DNA of 64,000 nt from Clostridiales bacterium FE2011 (GCA_017569305.1 CP069418.1:434001-498000); one strand, 5' to 3'; numbered from the stretch's first letter, positions 49,244-59,051 are shown. Program-made: numbers and translations. The notes: generated from the sequence alone by a model not told the origin.

Positions 49244-50242
49244 TCATTCTCCGATGAGATATTTGCTGATGGCTTCAATGATTTCCGGATTCGGATATCC
49301 GTTTCCTTCCGGTCCCTTCTCCCCGTAGATCACGGCATAGGAGAAGTTGTCCGCCAGGCATTCTTCCGGATCAATGACGTAGCCCGTGTTGGTTCCGAAA
49401 ACCGCGTCAAAGTTGGAAGCCTGTTCCGCGGTGTACCAGGTATCGGTTCCATCCACCGGCACCAGCGCCGTGACGCCGAAATTCATGAAGCTTTCATTCT
49501 CGTTCTCGCAATGCTTTGTGGTCACAAAGGCGGTGTAGCACTCCGTCTCCTTCCCGTCGATCAGGAAGGTGGCATGGGAGTTGTGGTGCTCCACGTCCGG
49601 GTTGGCAATGTAGTATTCCATCACAGAGGCAGGCAGTTCATATTCCGCGTCATCCACCGTGAAATGGATAATGGAGTACATATCCTTACGGAAATCCGGA
49701 TTGCAGCGGGTCAGGCAGTGGAACAGCTCATGCGCCAGGATCGTGGCGACCGGCACGTCAATCTGCTCGGGTGCCAGGGCCGCGTACTGTTCCAGCGAGC
49801 CGGAAAGGTAGATCTGTGTGCCGTGGGTGTATCCGAAGGCGCCGCCCTCTTCCTCCATGGTGGTCCGGATAAACACGACGGTTTCCAGCGGCGGCATTTT
49901 CCAGCCATTGTCAACAAAGGACGCTTCCACAATAGCCATGCAGCGGTCGATCAGTTCCTTTTCCGCGTCTGTCCAGTCCAGCACCTGCTGCCCGGCGAAA
50001 TCCAGGTATTCTTCCATGGACACGTCGTTCTTGTGCATGATGAATCCGATCTTGTTCTCGTTAAAAGTATCATAATACGCTTTATTGGCCAGCATCAGTT
50101 CCCGGCCTTCCTCCGCGGAGGCAAACCGGTATGGAATCACAGCCGCTGTTTCCATGTTTTCGGCTGCCTCGCCCAGGGCAGGCAGGCAAACGCTGCACAG
50201 CAGCAGCATCATGATCATCATCAGGGTAGTCAGTTTCTTCAT
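49244..50242 (-). CDS. Secreted zinc metallopeptidase-like protein
   Basis: 332 residues with a signal peptide (MMIMMLLLCSVCLPALGEA). The HExxH-type motif AHELFHCLTRCNPDFR at about 190 is the zinc site with the catalytic Glu, and the downstream DPEECLADNFSYAV likely supplies the third ligand (Glu). A gluzincin-type peptidase acting outside the cell is likely; no exact family was recognised. The 365-base gap to potA holds no gene. Confidence 0.8.
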   Translation of the reverse strand: MKKLTTLMMIMMLLLCSVCLPALGEAAENMETAAVIPYRFASAEEGRELMLANKAYYDTFNENKIGFIMHKNDVSMEEYLDFAGQQVLDWTDAEKELIDRCMAIVEASFVDNGWKMPPLETVVFIRTTMEEEGGAFGYTHGTQIYLSGSLEQYAALAPEQIDVPVATILAHELFHCLTRCNPDFRKDMYSIIHFTVDDAEYELPASVMEYYIANPDVEHHNSHATFLIDGKETECYTAFVTTKHCENENESFMNFGVTALVPVDGTDTWYTAEQASNFDAVFGTNTGYVIDPEECLADNFSYAVIYGEKGPEGNGYPNPEIIEAISKYLIGE

Positions 50243-50537
50243 TCCAAAATAGTCCTTTCTTTCTATCCGGTCGGGTTTCCCTCCTTAGCCTACCGGAACA
50301 CTTCCGGAACAGATTACTCCCCCGCCGTCCTGTTTTCAACCTACCTTCCATGTGTTTTTCCTGTACTCCGCCCATACCCGCCGTAGGGGCAGAGCCTTCC
50401 CAGGCCAATGTTTTAAACATCTCCCCGATCCTTCTGTTTGGCGGTTGGAAACGATCACGTCTCAAGGGTATCCGGAATGGTAAAAATCACTACAGAAAAA
50501 AATACATTTTTCTTCCTGTATTTTTTGGAAGAATCTG

Positions 50538-50565
50538 TTGCATGATCCCCGGTTTTGAGTATGAT
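50538..50565 (+). promoter_or_regulatory. Promoter of the potABCD operon
   Basis: TTGCAT (50538-50543) and TATGAT (50560-50565), 16-base spacer. An A/T-rich inverted repeat AAAAAATACA / TGTATTTTTT (about 50498-50527) lies just upstream. Confidence 0.6.
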
Positions 50566-50608
50566 TTAAATTGTATTCTTATGGAAACACGAAAAAGGAG
50601 AGAGCGGC

Positions 50609-52186
50609 ATGCGCAAACTGATCGAATTCAGGAATATCGTCAAGAATTTTGACGGCCAGATCGTACTTAAAGGTGTCAATCTGAACATTTATGAAAATGA
50701 ATTTGTGACGCTGCTCGGTCCTTCCGGCTGCGGCAAAACCACGCTGCTGCGTATCCTGGGCGGCTTCCTGGAGCAGGACGAAGGCACGGTCATCTTTGAC
50801 GGCCAGTGCATCGACAACGTCCCTGCCTACAAGCGGGAGATCAATACCGTCTTCCAGCGCTACGCCCTGTTCCCCCATCTGAATGTTTTTGAAAACATCG
50901 CCTTCGGCCTGCGCATCAAAAAGCAGCCGAACGATATCATTACCCAGAAAGTCAACCGTATGCTTTCCCTGGTAAACCTGGAAGGCTACGCAAAGCGGAA
51001 CGTCACCAAGCTTTCCGGCGGTCAGCAGCAGCGTGTAGCCATCGCCCGCGCCCTGGTCAACGAGCCGAACGTGCTGCTCCTGGATGAGCCCCTGGGCGCC
51101 CTGGACCTGAAGCTGCGCAAGGAGATGCAGCGGGAACTGAAGCGCATCCAGCAGGAGGTCGGCATCACCTTCATCTTCGTCACCCATGACCAGGAAGAAG
51201 CCCTGACCATGAGCGACAAGATCGTGGTCATGAACGCCGGTGCCATAGAGCAGATCGGCACCCCGCTGGAAATCTACAACGAGCCTGTTAACTCCTATGT
51301 CGCCCGCTTCATCGGCGAGAGCAACATCATGGAAGGCGTTATGCTGGCGGACTACAAAGTCCGTTTCGACGACAAAACCTTTGAGTGCACAGACTTCGGT
51401 TTCCGGCAGAACGAGCCGGTGGACGTGCTGATCCGTCCCGAAGATATCGCCATCGTGAAGCCCCGGGAAGGCGTCCTGCGGGGCGAAGTTAAGAGCGTGC
51501 TGTTCAAGGGCGTCCACTATGAGCTGATGGTGGAAACCAAGACCGGTACCAGCAAAACCGTCAAGATGAACGTTGTTACCCAGCACGACATCTATAACGA
51601 GGAAGCCGGCGAGAAGATCAGCGCCAACGACTTCTACGTCGACTCCGACGACCTGGAAAACAAGGAGATGACCGATCAGGACTTCATCTCCATCGCCAAC
51701 GCACAGGCCTGGGACGATGAAAACCGCGACATCTCCCTGACCCACGTCAGCCACAATATTGAAAACCGTCCCGGCGTCTATACCATCACCTTCGGCACGG
51801 ACAAGCACACCGAGGTGACCGTCAAGGTCTACGTTGTCCATCCGGAATACGTGGAAGACGCCCGCCACAACATCGGTATCAGCGCCCTGGACTTCTTCAT
51901 CACCCCGGATGAAATCCAGGAATCCATGGCCATCTCCACCGACCTGAAGACCTGGGCCAGCGCTGAAGCCTGGAACCTGCAGGATGACTCCTCCATCGAC
52001 ATCACGGACGTCAAGTTCGATTTCGATCCTGCGGACATCAAGGAAGGTTCCTACGATATCACCTTCGCCACCCAGGGCCGGGAATACAAAGTCGAAACCA
52101 CTTCCCATCACGAAGTGGGCGACAAGGTAGGCCTGCTCTTCGGACCGGATGATATCCATGTCATGCATAAGGCGGTGGTGGAATGA
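50609..52186 (+). CDS. potA: Spermidine/putrescine ABC transporter ATPase PotA with a split TOBE domain
   Basis: 525 residues; usual PotA is 350-380. Residues 1-237 are a complete ATPase: Walker [10 protein letters not shown] (38-46), Q-loop [10 protein letters not shown], signature LSGGQQQR (135-142), Walker B LLLDEP (156-161) and His193. The TOBE regulatory domain starts at about 238 and is interrupted after about 320. Two tandem repeats follow (338-410 and 425-500, each SAnDFyv...DlxxxAxAxAWxxxD), before the TOBE end resumes ([17 protein letters not shown], 504-519). The repeats look like Ig-type domains usually seen outside the cell. The stop overlaps potB by four bases. Confidence 0.95.
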   Translation: MRKLIEFRNIVKNFDGQIVLKGVNLNIYENEFVTLLGPSGCGKTTLLRILGGFLEQDEGTVIFDGQCIDNVPAYKREINTVFQRYALFPHLNVFENIAFGLRIKKQPNDIITQKVNRMLSLVNLEGYAKRNVTKLSGGQQQRVAIARALVNEPNVLLLDEPLGALDLKLRKEMQRELKRIQQEVGITFIFVTHDQEEALTMSDKIVVMNAGAIEQIGTPLEIYNEPVNSYVARFIGESNIMEGVMLADYKVRFDDKTFECTDFGFRQNEPVDVLIRPEDIAIVKPREGVLRGEVKSVLFKGVHYELMVETKTGTSKTVKMNVVTQHDIYNEEAGEKISANDFYVDSDDLENKEMTDQDFISIANAQAWDDENRDISLTHVSHNIENRPGVYTITFGTDKHTEVTVKVYVVHPEYVEDARHNIGISALDFFITPDEIQESMAISTDLKTWASAEAWNLQDDSSIDITDVKFDFDPADIKEGSYDITFATQGREYKVETTSHHEVGDKVGLLFGPDDIHVMHKAVVE

Positions 52187-52962
52187 AATCCTTCTTCCGG
52201 ATGAGCTATCCCTACTGCCTGTGGATCGGCATTTTCATCGTTGCTCCGATGCTGATGATTTTCCTTTACGCGATTACCAATACCGGCAACAGCACGCTCA
52301 CCTTCCAGTTCACCCTGGATAACTTTGCCCGGTTCATCAGGGATCCCGATTTTATCAGGATCCTGCTCACCAGCCTGCGCATCGCGCTGCTGACCACCGT
52401 CGTCTGCCTGCTGATCGGCTATCCGGCTGCCCTGTTCATCGCGAACCTGCCGGACAGGAAGCAGACCTTCATGATCCTGCTGATGACCCTTCCCATGTGG
52501 ATCAACATGGTTCTGAAGACCTATGCCTGGCGCGGCATCCTGCTGAACTTCGATTTCAGCAGCGAGTTCAAGGTATTCATCGGTATGGTCTATGACTTCC
52601 TGCCCTTTATGATCATCCAGATCCATACCGCCATTGCCAAGCTGGATCCCAACCTGCTCATTGCCGCCCACGACCTAGGCGCCAACAATGTGAAATCCTT
52701 CCTGAAGGTGACCCTGCCCCTGAGCGTTCCCGGCATCATCTCCGGCATTACGCTGGTATTCCTGCCCGCCGTGTCCAGCTTCTTTATCCCGAGGATGCTG
52801 GGCAACGGAGAAGTCATCCTGATCGGTAACCTGATCGAGCTGTGCTTCAAGAAAACCGGTGACTGGAACTTCGGCAGCGCCATCTCCCTGATCATGGCCC
52901 TGATTATCATCACCGCCATGTGGGCGACCAGGAAGCTGGACCGCAGCGCAGAGGAGGACTGA
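52183..52962 (+). CDS. potB: Spermidine/putrescine ABC transporter permease PotB
   Basis: 259 residues with six membrane spans. [20 protein letters not shown] is the EAA loop that docks on the ATPase (here AAHDLGA). [20 protein letters not shown] opens the first span. It forms the membrane channel with PotC for polyamine import. The ATG overlaps the potA stop, and potC follows four bases after the stop. Confidence 0.95.
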   Translation: MKSFFRMSYPYCLWIGIFIVAPMLMIFLYAITNTGNSTLTFQFTLDNFARFIRDPDFIRILLTSLRIALLTTVVCLLIGYPAALFIANLPDRKQTFMILLMTLPMWINMVLKTYAWRGILLNFDFSSEFKVFIGMVYDFLPFMIIQIHTAIAKLDPNLLIAAHDLGANNVKSFLKVTLPLSVPGIISGITLVFLPAVSSFFIPRMLGNGEVILIGNLIELCFKKTGDWNFGSAISLIMALIIITAMWATRKLDRSAEED

Positions 52963-52966
52963 TATT

Positions 52967-53890
52967 ATGGGAAATGTCAGTAACAAATATCTGGCGGGGG
53001 TCAGTTTACAGAAAGAAACCGAGCTGGAAACTGCCAAGCAGAAGCAGCCCGGTGATATTTCAGGCGAACCGCTGCAGAAAAAGCCGGCAAAACGTTCCTC
53101 ACGGATCTTCTCTTCCCTGTACCTGGTGCTGGTCCTGCTGTTCATCTACCTGCCCATTGTCTACCTGGTGCTGTTCTCCTTCAATGAGGGGAAATCCCAG
53201 ACCAACTTCGTCGGATTCTCCCTCCGCTGGTATGAAAGCCTCTTTAAAGACCGTACCATGCTGGAGAGCATTTACGTCACCCTGATCGTTGCGGTCATTT
53301 CCACCGTCGTTTCCACGGTAGTGGGAACCATCTCTGCCATCGGCCTGTCCAAGGCCAGGCGGCTGATCCGCAGCGTGGTACTGGAAATCAACAACCTGCC
53401 CGTGCTGAACCCGGATATCGTCACAGCCATCGGCCTGATGCTCCTGTTCATGTCCATCAAGCTTCAGCCCGGCATGCTTACCCTGATCCTGAGCCATATT
53501 TCCTTCTGTACGCCTTTCGTCATCCTGTCCGTCATGCCGAAGCTGCGGCAGCTGGATGACAACGTGGCGGAAGCCGCCCTGGACCTGGGAGCCACCCCCT
53601 GGAAGGCCCTGACCAAGGTCATCATCCCCCAGATCTATCCCGCGATCCTGACAGGCGCACTGCTCGCCTTCAGCATGTCCCTGGATGACTTCGTGGTTTC
53701 CTATTTCAACGCCGGTCCCGGAATCAACACTATTTCCATGTACGTTGAGTCCATGAAGCGGTATAATCTGAGTGTTAACGCCATGGCAACCCTGCTTGTC
53801 GTGGTGGTTGCCCTGATCCTGCTCCTCACGAACCTGGTGCCCATTATTAAAGATAAAAAAGCCCAAAAGGAGGAACCCCAAAATGTCTAA
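52967..53890 (+). CDS. potC: Spermidine/putrescine ABC transporter permease PotC
   Basis: 307 residues. The N-terminal 45 residues are a charged, Lys/Gln-rich cytoplasmic tail (KETELETAKQKQPGD) not found in most PotC. Six spans follow from about 48, with the EAA loop AEAALDLGATPWKALTKVII. The ABC permease partner of PotB. It overlaps potD by eight bases. Confidence 0.95.
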   Translation: MGNVSNKYLAGVSLQKETELETAKQKQPGDISGEPLQKKPAKRSSRIFSSLYLVLVLLFIYLPIVYLVLFSFNEGKSQTNFVGFSLRWYESLFKDRTMLESIYVTLIVAVISTVVSTVVGTISAIGLSKARRLIRSVVLEINNLPVLNPDIVTAIGLMLLFMSIKLQPGMLTLILSHISFCTPFVILSVMPKLRQLDDNVAEAALDLGATPWKALTKVIIPQIYPAILTGALLAFSMSLDDFVVSYFNAGPGINTISMYVESMKRYNLSVNAMATLLVVVVALILLLTNLVPIIKDKKAQKEEPQNV

Positions 53891-54929
53891 GAAACTGATC
53901 TCTGCCCTGCTCATCATCTGCCTGGTGTGCCTGCCGCTGTTCGCGCTGGCGGACGGAACGCTGAATGTGTTCAACTACGGCGAATACATCGATGATGAGG
54001 TCATCTATAACTTTGAAAAGGAATTCGGCGTCCGCGTCAATTACTCCCTGAACAGCAACCCGGAAGAAATGTATACCAAGCTGCAGACCGGCGTCTCCTA
54101 CGACGTGGTGGTCACCAGCGATTACATGATCGACCGGCTGATCAAGGAAGAGCGGATCCTGCCCCTGGACAAAGAAATCGTCACCAACCTGGATCAGATC
54201 TCTGACACCATGAAGGGGCTCTACTTCGATCCGGATAACACCTACAGCGCTCCCTACCTGTGGCAGAACGTTGTGCTCTGCTATGACACCACGAAGATCG
54301 ATCCCGCCAAGGTAGAGGAAAAGGGCTGGGAAATCCTCCTGGATCCTGAACTGGACGGTCATGCCTTCATCTATGACTCTCCCCGTGATGTCTTCATGAT
54401 GGCCTTCAAGGCGCTGGGTTATTCCATGAATACCGACAATCCTGACGAACTGCAGGAAGCCTATGACTGGCTGGTCAAAATGAAGCAGGCCATTCACCCC
54501 TCCTTCGTGACCGATGAAATGATCGACGGTATGGCCCAGGGTGAAAAGTGGATCGCCATGATGTACAGCGGCGACGCCGCCTACGCCAGCATGGAAAATG
54601 AAAAGCTGGCTGTCTGGGCTCCCACCCAGGGCACCAACATCGCGATTGACTGCATGTTCATCCCCTCCAACGCCGCCAATCCCAAGCTGGCCAATGAGTT
54701 CATCAACTACGTGCTGGATTATGACAACAGCATGATGATCACCGTGGAAACCTGCTACACCTCCCCCAACGCGAAGGTGCTGGAGGACGTCACCGCTCCC
54801 GGCGGAGAATTTGACGGCGTGGAAGGCTACCTGCCCCGCATGGGTTACGAAAAGGATGAAATCTATCAGTACGTCAAGCTGCTCCAGAATGAAACCCCTG
54901 AGCTGCTGATCAAGGTCCAGATGCAGTAA
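53883..54929 (+). CDS. potD: Spermidine/putrescine-binding protein PotD
   Basis: 348 residues, signal peptide (LISALLIICLVCLPLFALAD). It captures polyamine outside the cell and delivers it to PotBC. LNVFNYGEYIDDEVIYNF and SYDVVVTSDYMIDRL are the PotD N-lobe, and GEKWIAMMYSGDAAYASM with the ligand-binding Asp residues the C-lobe. No lipobox cysteine is obvious at the cleavage point, so anchoring in a Gram-positive is unclear. It is the last gene of potABCD; no clear terminator follows. Confidence 0.95.
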   Translation: MSKKLISALLIICLVCLPLFALADGTLNVFNYGEYIDDEVIYNFEKEFGVRVNYSLNSNPEEMYTKLQTGVSYDVVVTSDYMIDRLIKEERILPLDKEIVTNLDQISDTMKGLYFDPDNTYSAPYLWQNVVLCYDTTKIDPAKVEEKGWEILLDPELDGHAFIYDSPRDVFMMAFKALGYSMNTDNPDELQEAYDWLVKMKQAIHPSFVTDEMIDGMAQGEKWIAMMYSGDAAYASMENEKLAVWAPTQGTNIAIDCMFIPSNAANPKLANEFINYVLDYDNSMMITVETCYTSPNAKVLEDVTAPGGEFDGVEGYLPRMGYEKDEIYQYVKLLQNETPELLIKVQMQ

Positions 54930-54935
54930 TCATAG

Positions 54936-55090
54936 ATAATTCAGAATTAAGAATTCAGAATTCAGAATTATTACTCTGATCCTGCTGTATGATTAACCTT
55001 CAGCGTTAAGGTAATTGAATTTCACCGAAAACGCTTGATTTCCATTCTGTTATTTAAAACCATTAATTGTGAATTGTGAATTATGAAATG
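54936..55090. repeat. AATTCAGAATT-type repeat between potD and the Sel1 gene
   Basis: Left strings AATTCAGAATTAAGAATTC (54938-54982), right strings AATTGTGAATTGTGAATTATG (55062-55085). The space between lacks the GTCATT core. The right strings run into the start codon of the Sel1 gene. Confidence 0.65.
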
Positions 55091-56084
55091 TGAATTGAAA
55101 CGCATCCTTTCCCTTTTGCTTGTCCTGCTGCTTTTCTGTGCCCCTGCCCTGGCAGCCGCACCGGCGCAGGAACCGTCATGGATCTGCCTGTATTGCGGTG
55201 CGGAAACCACGACGAACATCTGCGATCAGTGCCATGAGCTGTCCATTGCCTGGACCTGCTGTGACTGCGGCACCCGGAACCTTTCCGATACCTGTAGCAG
55301 CTGCGGCAAGGAAAAGCAGGCTTCTCTGGAGCAGCAGGCGGCGGATCCCCGTCCGCAGGTCGCCTTCCCGGCTGTGCGTTATCTGGCTGCCGCCGGTGAT
55401 CCGGCTTCCCTGCTCCGGCTGGGACAGTTCTATGAAAAAGGGATCGGCGTCGGCAAGGATATCGATCAGGCCATCGCCTGCCTCCGGCAGGCCGGTGAAG
55501 CCGGATATGCTCCCGCCTGGGTGTACCTGGGCCGGCTCTATGACGCGGGCATCGATATGAAATCGGATCCCGTGGAAGCGCTGAACTGCTACCGGAAAGC
55601 GTCCGATCTCGGCAGTGCGGAGGGACACTGGTATGTCGGCTCCTTCTACGAGGACGGCTCCGTCCTGGAGCAGAACTACGCCCTTGCCCTGGATTACTAT
55701 TACAAGGCTGCTGAGGCCGGGGACGCGGATGCCTGGATGAGCGTTGCCTACTTCTATCTCCGCGGAAACGACGTGGAGAAAGACCAGAACAAGGCAATGG
55801 AATACTATCTCAAGGCCGCGGAAGCAGGCAGCAATCTGGCCTGCGACTATGTGGGCTATCTGTACATGACCGGCTCCATCGTCTCCCAGGACGTCCAGAA
55901 GTGCCTGGAATGGTATCGGAAAGCCGCGGAACTTGGAAACGCCCGCAGCATGTATGCCCTCGGTTATGCGTATCAGTGCGGACAGGGCGTGGAGATGAAC
56001 ATGGAAGAGGCCCTCAGCTGGTATGAAAAAGCCGCCCTCGCCGGCCATGAAACCGCCCTGCAGGTCTATAACGCGTTTAAATAA
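55083..56084 (+). CDS. Exported zinc-ribbon Sel1-repeat protein
   Basis: 333 residues. A signal peptide (RILSLLLVLLLFCAPALAA) leads to two Cys4 zinc ribbons at about 34-78 (CLYCGAETTTNICDQC and CCDCGTRNLSDTCSSCGK), then six Sel1 repeats from about 100 to 333 (AGDPASLLRLGQFYEKGIGV and similar). Sel1 repeats mediate protein-protein contacts. An exported protein with two zinc ribbons is odd. The ATG lies in a repeat border and no ribosome binding site is visible; a TTG four codons later would also give a normal signal peptide. Start is uncertain, the rest is clear. Confidence 0.8.
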   Translation: MKCELKRILSLLLVLLLFCAPALAAAPAQEPSWICLYCGAETTTNICDQCHELSIAWTCCDCGTRNLSDTCSSCGKEKQASLEQQAADPRPQVAFPAVRYLAAAGDPASLLRLGQFYEKGIGVGKDIDQAIACLRQAGEAGYAPAWVYLGRLYDAGIDMKSDPVEALNCYRKASDLGSAEGHWYVGSFYEDGSVLEQNYALALDYYYKAAEAGDADAWMSVAYFYLRGNDVEKDQNKAMEYYLKAAEAGSNLACDYVGYLYMTGSIVSQDVQKCLEWYRKAAELGNARSMYALGYAYQCGQGVEMNMEEALSWYEKAALAGHETALQVYNAFK

Positions 56085-56085
56085 A

Positions 56086-56300
56086 TTCAAAATTATTACA
56101 TTAACCTTTTCCAGATGTGATGAAAACATTTGCCAACCTGAACAAAAGCTGTCATTCCGACCAAGCCCGCTTGCGGGCGCGTGGAGGAATCCCTTACTAC
56201 GTCCGAAGGACGCATATTATTCAGAAAATCGCTTCCGCATTCGGAAACGATTTTTACCACCATTTTTAAGTTTTCAGTTTTAAGTTTTCATTATTCATTA
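56086..56300. repeat. AATT-bordered repeat behind the Sel1 gene
   Basis: Core at 56151-56193: GTCATTCCGACCAAG, hairpin GCCCGCttGCGGGC, GTGGAGGAATCCC. The right end has tandem TTTTAAGTTTTCAG units (56265-56300), as in the copy at 47316. No ORF in it has a ribosome binding site. Confidence 0.75.
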
Positions 56301-56332
56301 AAAACAGGAATCCAAATGGATTCCTGTTTTCT
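56301..56332. terminator. Hairpin at the end of the repeat region
   Basis: 13-bp stem AAAACAGGAATCC / GGATTCCTGTTTT with loop AAAT; may end transcripts from either side. Confidence 0.65.
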
Positions 56333-56333
56333 C

Positions 56334-56384
56334 CCTAAGCGAAAAAAACCGCTGCAAACTGCAGCGGTATTTTTTACGCTTAGG
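56334..56384 (-). terminator. Nested terminator of the L,D-transpeptidase gene
   Basis: Inner stem CCGCTGCA / TGCAGCGG followed by TTTTTTT on the minus strand, inside an outer stem CCTAAGCG / CGCTTAGG that overlaps the stop codon. Confidence 0.85.
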
Positions 56385-58155
56385 GAGCAGGTGTCGCAAT
56401 GGGTGCCGGTGTCTCCTGCGGATTCTTCGCATTCCGTGCGGTCTCCGCAATCAGGTCAATCAGTTCCTGGTTGACGCCGCCGTTGGCCCTCAGGCCGTGA
56501 TCCTGCTGGAAGGCTTTGACCGCCTTCACGGTCTTCTTCAGCATCTTTCCGGTGACCTTGGTATCGTAGTAACCCAGGTCCTTCAGCGTCTTCTGGAGCC
56601 AGTAGACGTCTTCGCCCTGGCTGTTTTCCTTCAGCTGGCGCTTGTCCAGCTGCGGCACATTGTCCAGGCTGTATTCCGGTTCCGCTGTGGGTACCGGCGT
56701 GGAGATCGGCGTGCAGTATTTCGTGTCCAGCGGCGGCAGCTTCAGCGCGTCGCGGAGCTCCGGATCCGGATCCATACCTTCAACGATGGAAACCACTGTT
56801 CCGACGCCTACATTGTCATAAATCCATTTTGCATCCCAGACCGCCAGGCGGATACAACCGTGACTGGCCCGCTGGCCCAGCTTTTTATAGCTGCTGATCT
56901 TCATGGCAGAGTTGCTCACCGCTGTATAAATCGGGGAATGGAAAGCGATACTGCCGTTAATACGCGTCCAGTAACGGGCATAGCTGTTGCCCCACTTCGG
57001 GAAGATACACCAGGTGGAATGACGGCCGTTCAGCACCCAGTCACCCACGTCGCTGGGAGTGGCTTTCATACCGGTGGAACAAAGCATCTGCCGGACCGGT
57101 ACCGTGTATTCCCCGTTCTCATCCCGTCCATAAACGGAGGTTACCTGGTTTGCCACGTCCACAACAATGTGGAAGGGCACCGGGGTGGGTTCAGGTGTGG
57201 GCTTCGGCGTCGCGCCGGGCATCACGATCCGGGCGTCGTTAAAGATCACGTTCCATGTTTCTTCATCCACCACACCTGTGGACTCCAGGCCGTTCTGGGT
57301 CTGGATCGATTTGACGGCGCGGGTGGTATATTTCTGGAAGTTGCCGCTGATGGGGCCTTCGTAATATCCCAGCTCCGTCAGCCGTTCCTGCATGGTCTTG
57401 ACCAGTTTGCCGGAGGAGCCGCTCTTCAGCTTCTTCTCAAAGGCAACGTCCGCCACGGCCACGCCGTTTTCATTGTCGTCCACCAGATAGTTTGACAGGT
57501 TGGGAGCCGGTGTATTGGTATCGTCCGGCTTTTCGCTCTTGCTCAGGATTCGTCCTGCCGCAATCATATCCTGGAGGTCTGCGTCGGCTACGCCGTTCAC
57601 TTCCAGGTTGTTTTTCTTCTGCAGGGTCTCAACGGCCTTCCGGGTTGCTTCCAGGTAATTGCCGCTGATCTTTCCCTTGTAGTATCCCAGTTCCGTCAGC
57701 TGCGTCTGCAGTTCCTTGACGTCTTCGCCGGAGGAGCCGTACCGCAGGGGCCGGTGATTCAGGGAAAACAGGATAGACAGCGTCCGCAGGTCGGCAATGC
57801 CAGTCTGGTCCAGTTCAAAATCAGCCTGGAAGGTTTCAACAGCCTTCCTGGTACCTTCCCGGTAACGGCCGGACAGATTGCCGGTATAGTACTTCAGATC
57901 CTTCAGCCGTGTCTGCAGCGCCAGGACGTCGTCTCCTTCATCCCCGAACTGCAGCACCCTGCCCTGGAGGATTTCCTCCTGCACTTCCAGCTCTTCATCC
58001 TCCATCATGTCCACGGGCTGCGGATTGGAATCGTCTCCGTCATCCGCCTCGACCGGCACAGGATTGGAGTCATCTCCGTCGTCCTCCATCTCCGCAAAAG
58101 CGCAGGCGGAAAACAGCAGGATCAGAGCCAACAGCAAAGTAAGCAACCGTTTCAT
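56380..58155 (-). CDS. Secreted L,D-transpeptidase (YkuD) with four peptidoglycan-binding domains
   Basis: 591 residues from the ATG at 58155 (GAGGTGG upstream). It cross-links peptidoglycan (3-3 links) outside the cell. Signal peptide to about residue 21, then an acidic linker with a twice-repeated DDGDDSNP. Peptidoglycan-binding domains are at about 64-125, 135-200 and 245-310 (each GSSGEDVKELQTQLTELGYY-like), and a fourth near 540-590. The YkuD domain (about 325-490) has WTRINGSIAFHSPIY and SHGCIRLAVWDAK with the catalytic Cys. The signal end FSAC could be a lipoprotein site. The promoter is at 58214-58242. Confidence 0.95.
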   Translation of the reverse strand: MKRLLTLLLALILLFSACAFAEMEDDGDDSNPVPVEADDGDDSNPQPVDMMEDEELEVQEEILQGRVLQFGDEGDDVLALQTRLKDLKYYTGNLSGRYREGTRKAVETFQADFELDQTGIADLRTLSILFSLNHRPLRYGSSGEDVKELQTQLTELGYYKGKISGNYLEATRKAVETLQKKNNLEVNGVADADLQDMIAAGRILSKSEKPDDTNTPAPNLSNYLVDDNENGVAVADVAFEKKLKSGSSGKLVKTMQERLTELGYYEGPISGNFQKYTTRAVKSIQTQNGLESTGVVDEETWNVIFNDARIVMPGATPKPTPEPTPVPFHIVVDVANQVTSVYGRDENGEYTVPVRQMLCSTGMKATPSDVGDWVLNGRHSTWCIFPKWGNSYARYWTRINGSIAFHSPIYTAVSNSAMKISSYKKLGQRASHGCIRLAVWDAKWIYDNVGVGTVVSIVEGMDPDPELRDALKLPPLDTKYCTPISTPVPTAEPEYSLDNVPQLDKRQLKENSQGEDVYWLQKTLKDLGYYDTKVTGKMLKKTVKAVKAFQQDHGLRANGGVNQELIDLIAETARNAKNPQETPAPIATPAP

Positions 58156-58213
58156 CCAGACCACCTCGGAAGTCATCGTTGACCGCCGATTTTTGTTTCG
58201 GCGTATCATTAAT

Positions 58214-58242
58214 ATTTTAATACTTTCGTAACTTTTGTGCAA
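58214..58242 (-). promoter_or_regulatory. Promoter of the L,D-transpeptidase gene
   Basis: Minus-strand TTGCAC (58237-58242) and TAAAAT (58214-58219), 17-base spacer. Confidence 0.7.
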
Positions 58243-58261
58243 GTATTTATTCAACAAATAT

Positions 58262-58290
58262 AAAAAGGCGGCTGCTCCGAAGAGCAGCCG
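58262..58290 (-). terminator. Terminator at the end of the AT-rich block
   Basis: CGGCTGCTC / GAGCAGCCG stem followed by CCTTTTTATA on the minus strand, just past the ABC permease-like gene. It marks the end of the minus-strand unit that starts beyond the right edge. Confidence 0.85.
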
Positions 58291-58297
58291 TCGGGAT

Positions 58298-58957
58298 TTA
58301 TTTTGAGGCAGTAAATCTGTCTTTCCGTCTTTCTTTCAAAGCCACAATACTTTTTTCGTTATTACGTATCAACATAAACAATACCAGAACAATCAGTCCC
58401 AAAATAGCGCCAACAGAAAAGACCTGTAGAATGTGTTCCTTTATCAATACTACATCACACATTGTTAGAATAGGTAATACAATTATCACAGCAAATAAAG
58501 CCATAGAAACATTGGCTACCCATCTTCTGTTATTATATAACTGACCGTTTTTAACCGCAAATGCAATAACAGAAAAAGCACCACCAACAATTACAATCTT
58601 TGGCTTCGTCCATATGCATCGAATCGGGCTTTGAAAAAGCGATGCTGTAAATACCGACAGAATATAATAAGTTGCATATATCATCAATCCGGGAATGATA
58701 AAATAAGATAATATAAAATTCAATCGCATCACAGGTCGCTCTAGAAGCATTTCATATAAAAGATAATCATCAGGATCATGGACAATCGTACTTGATAGCA
58801 TCAACCCGCAAACAGCGGTATACGCAGCTGCAGTCTCTGCCGGCAAGCGAAGCAAGCATAATATCATCGTTAACACAACCGGCAACGATATCAGGAGCAG
58901 GACTCTGATCCAGGTATGTTTTAGCACTGTAATCCGTTTCCATATAAATGCGTACAT
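58298..58957 (-). CDS. Membrane protein, likely ABC-2-type permease partner
   Basis: 219 residues, six hydrophobic segments (IRVLLLISLPVVLTMILCLL, IVHDPDDYLLYEMLLERPVM loop, MIYATYYILSVFTASLF and others). It starts 94 bases after the ABC ATPase gene on the same strand. Layout and size fit the membrane half of a small ABC-2 exporter; no family motif is clear. Base composition is AT-rich like the rest of the block. Confidence 0.6.
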   Translation of the reverse strand: MYAFIWKRITVLKHTWIRVLLLISLPVVLTMILCLLRLPAETAAAYTAVCGLMLSSTIVHDPDDYLLYEMLLERPVMRLNFILSYFIIPGLMIYATYYILSVFTASLFQSPIRCIWTKPKIVIVGGAFSVIAFAVKNGQLYNNRRWVANVSMALFAVIIVLPILTMCDVVLIKEHILQVFSVGAILGLIVLVLFMLIRNNEKSIVALKERRKDRFTASK

Positions 58958-59051
58958 ACAGATCCCTTTCTATTTAGTTATTCCACTTAATCGTTACCAG
59001 AATTACTATATCTATTCTCATAAAAAAACCATTTCCCATCTGTATCTATGA

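Noticed and set aside
50082..50465. Minus-strand frame overlapping the start of the secreted peptidase gene
   Set aside because: It runs into the peptidase gene in another frame. The sequence is Arg/Gly-rich without motif and looks like non-coding DNA with a decayed repeat.
50579..52168. Minus-strand open frame opposite potA
   Set aside because: Shadow of potA caused by codon composition; the plus strand has ATPase motifs and operon overlaps.
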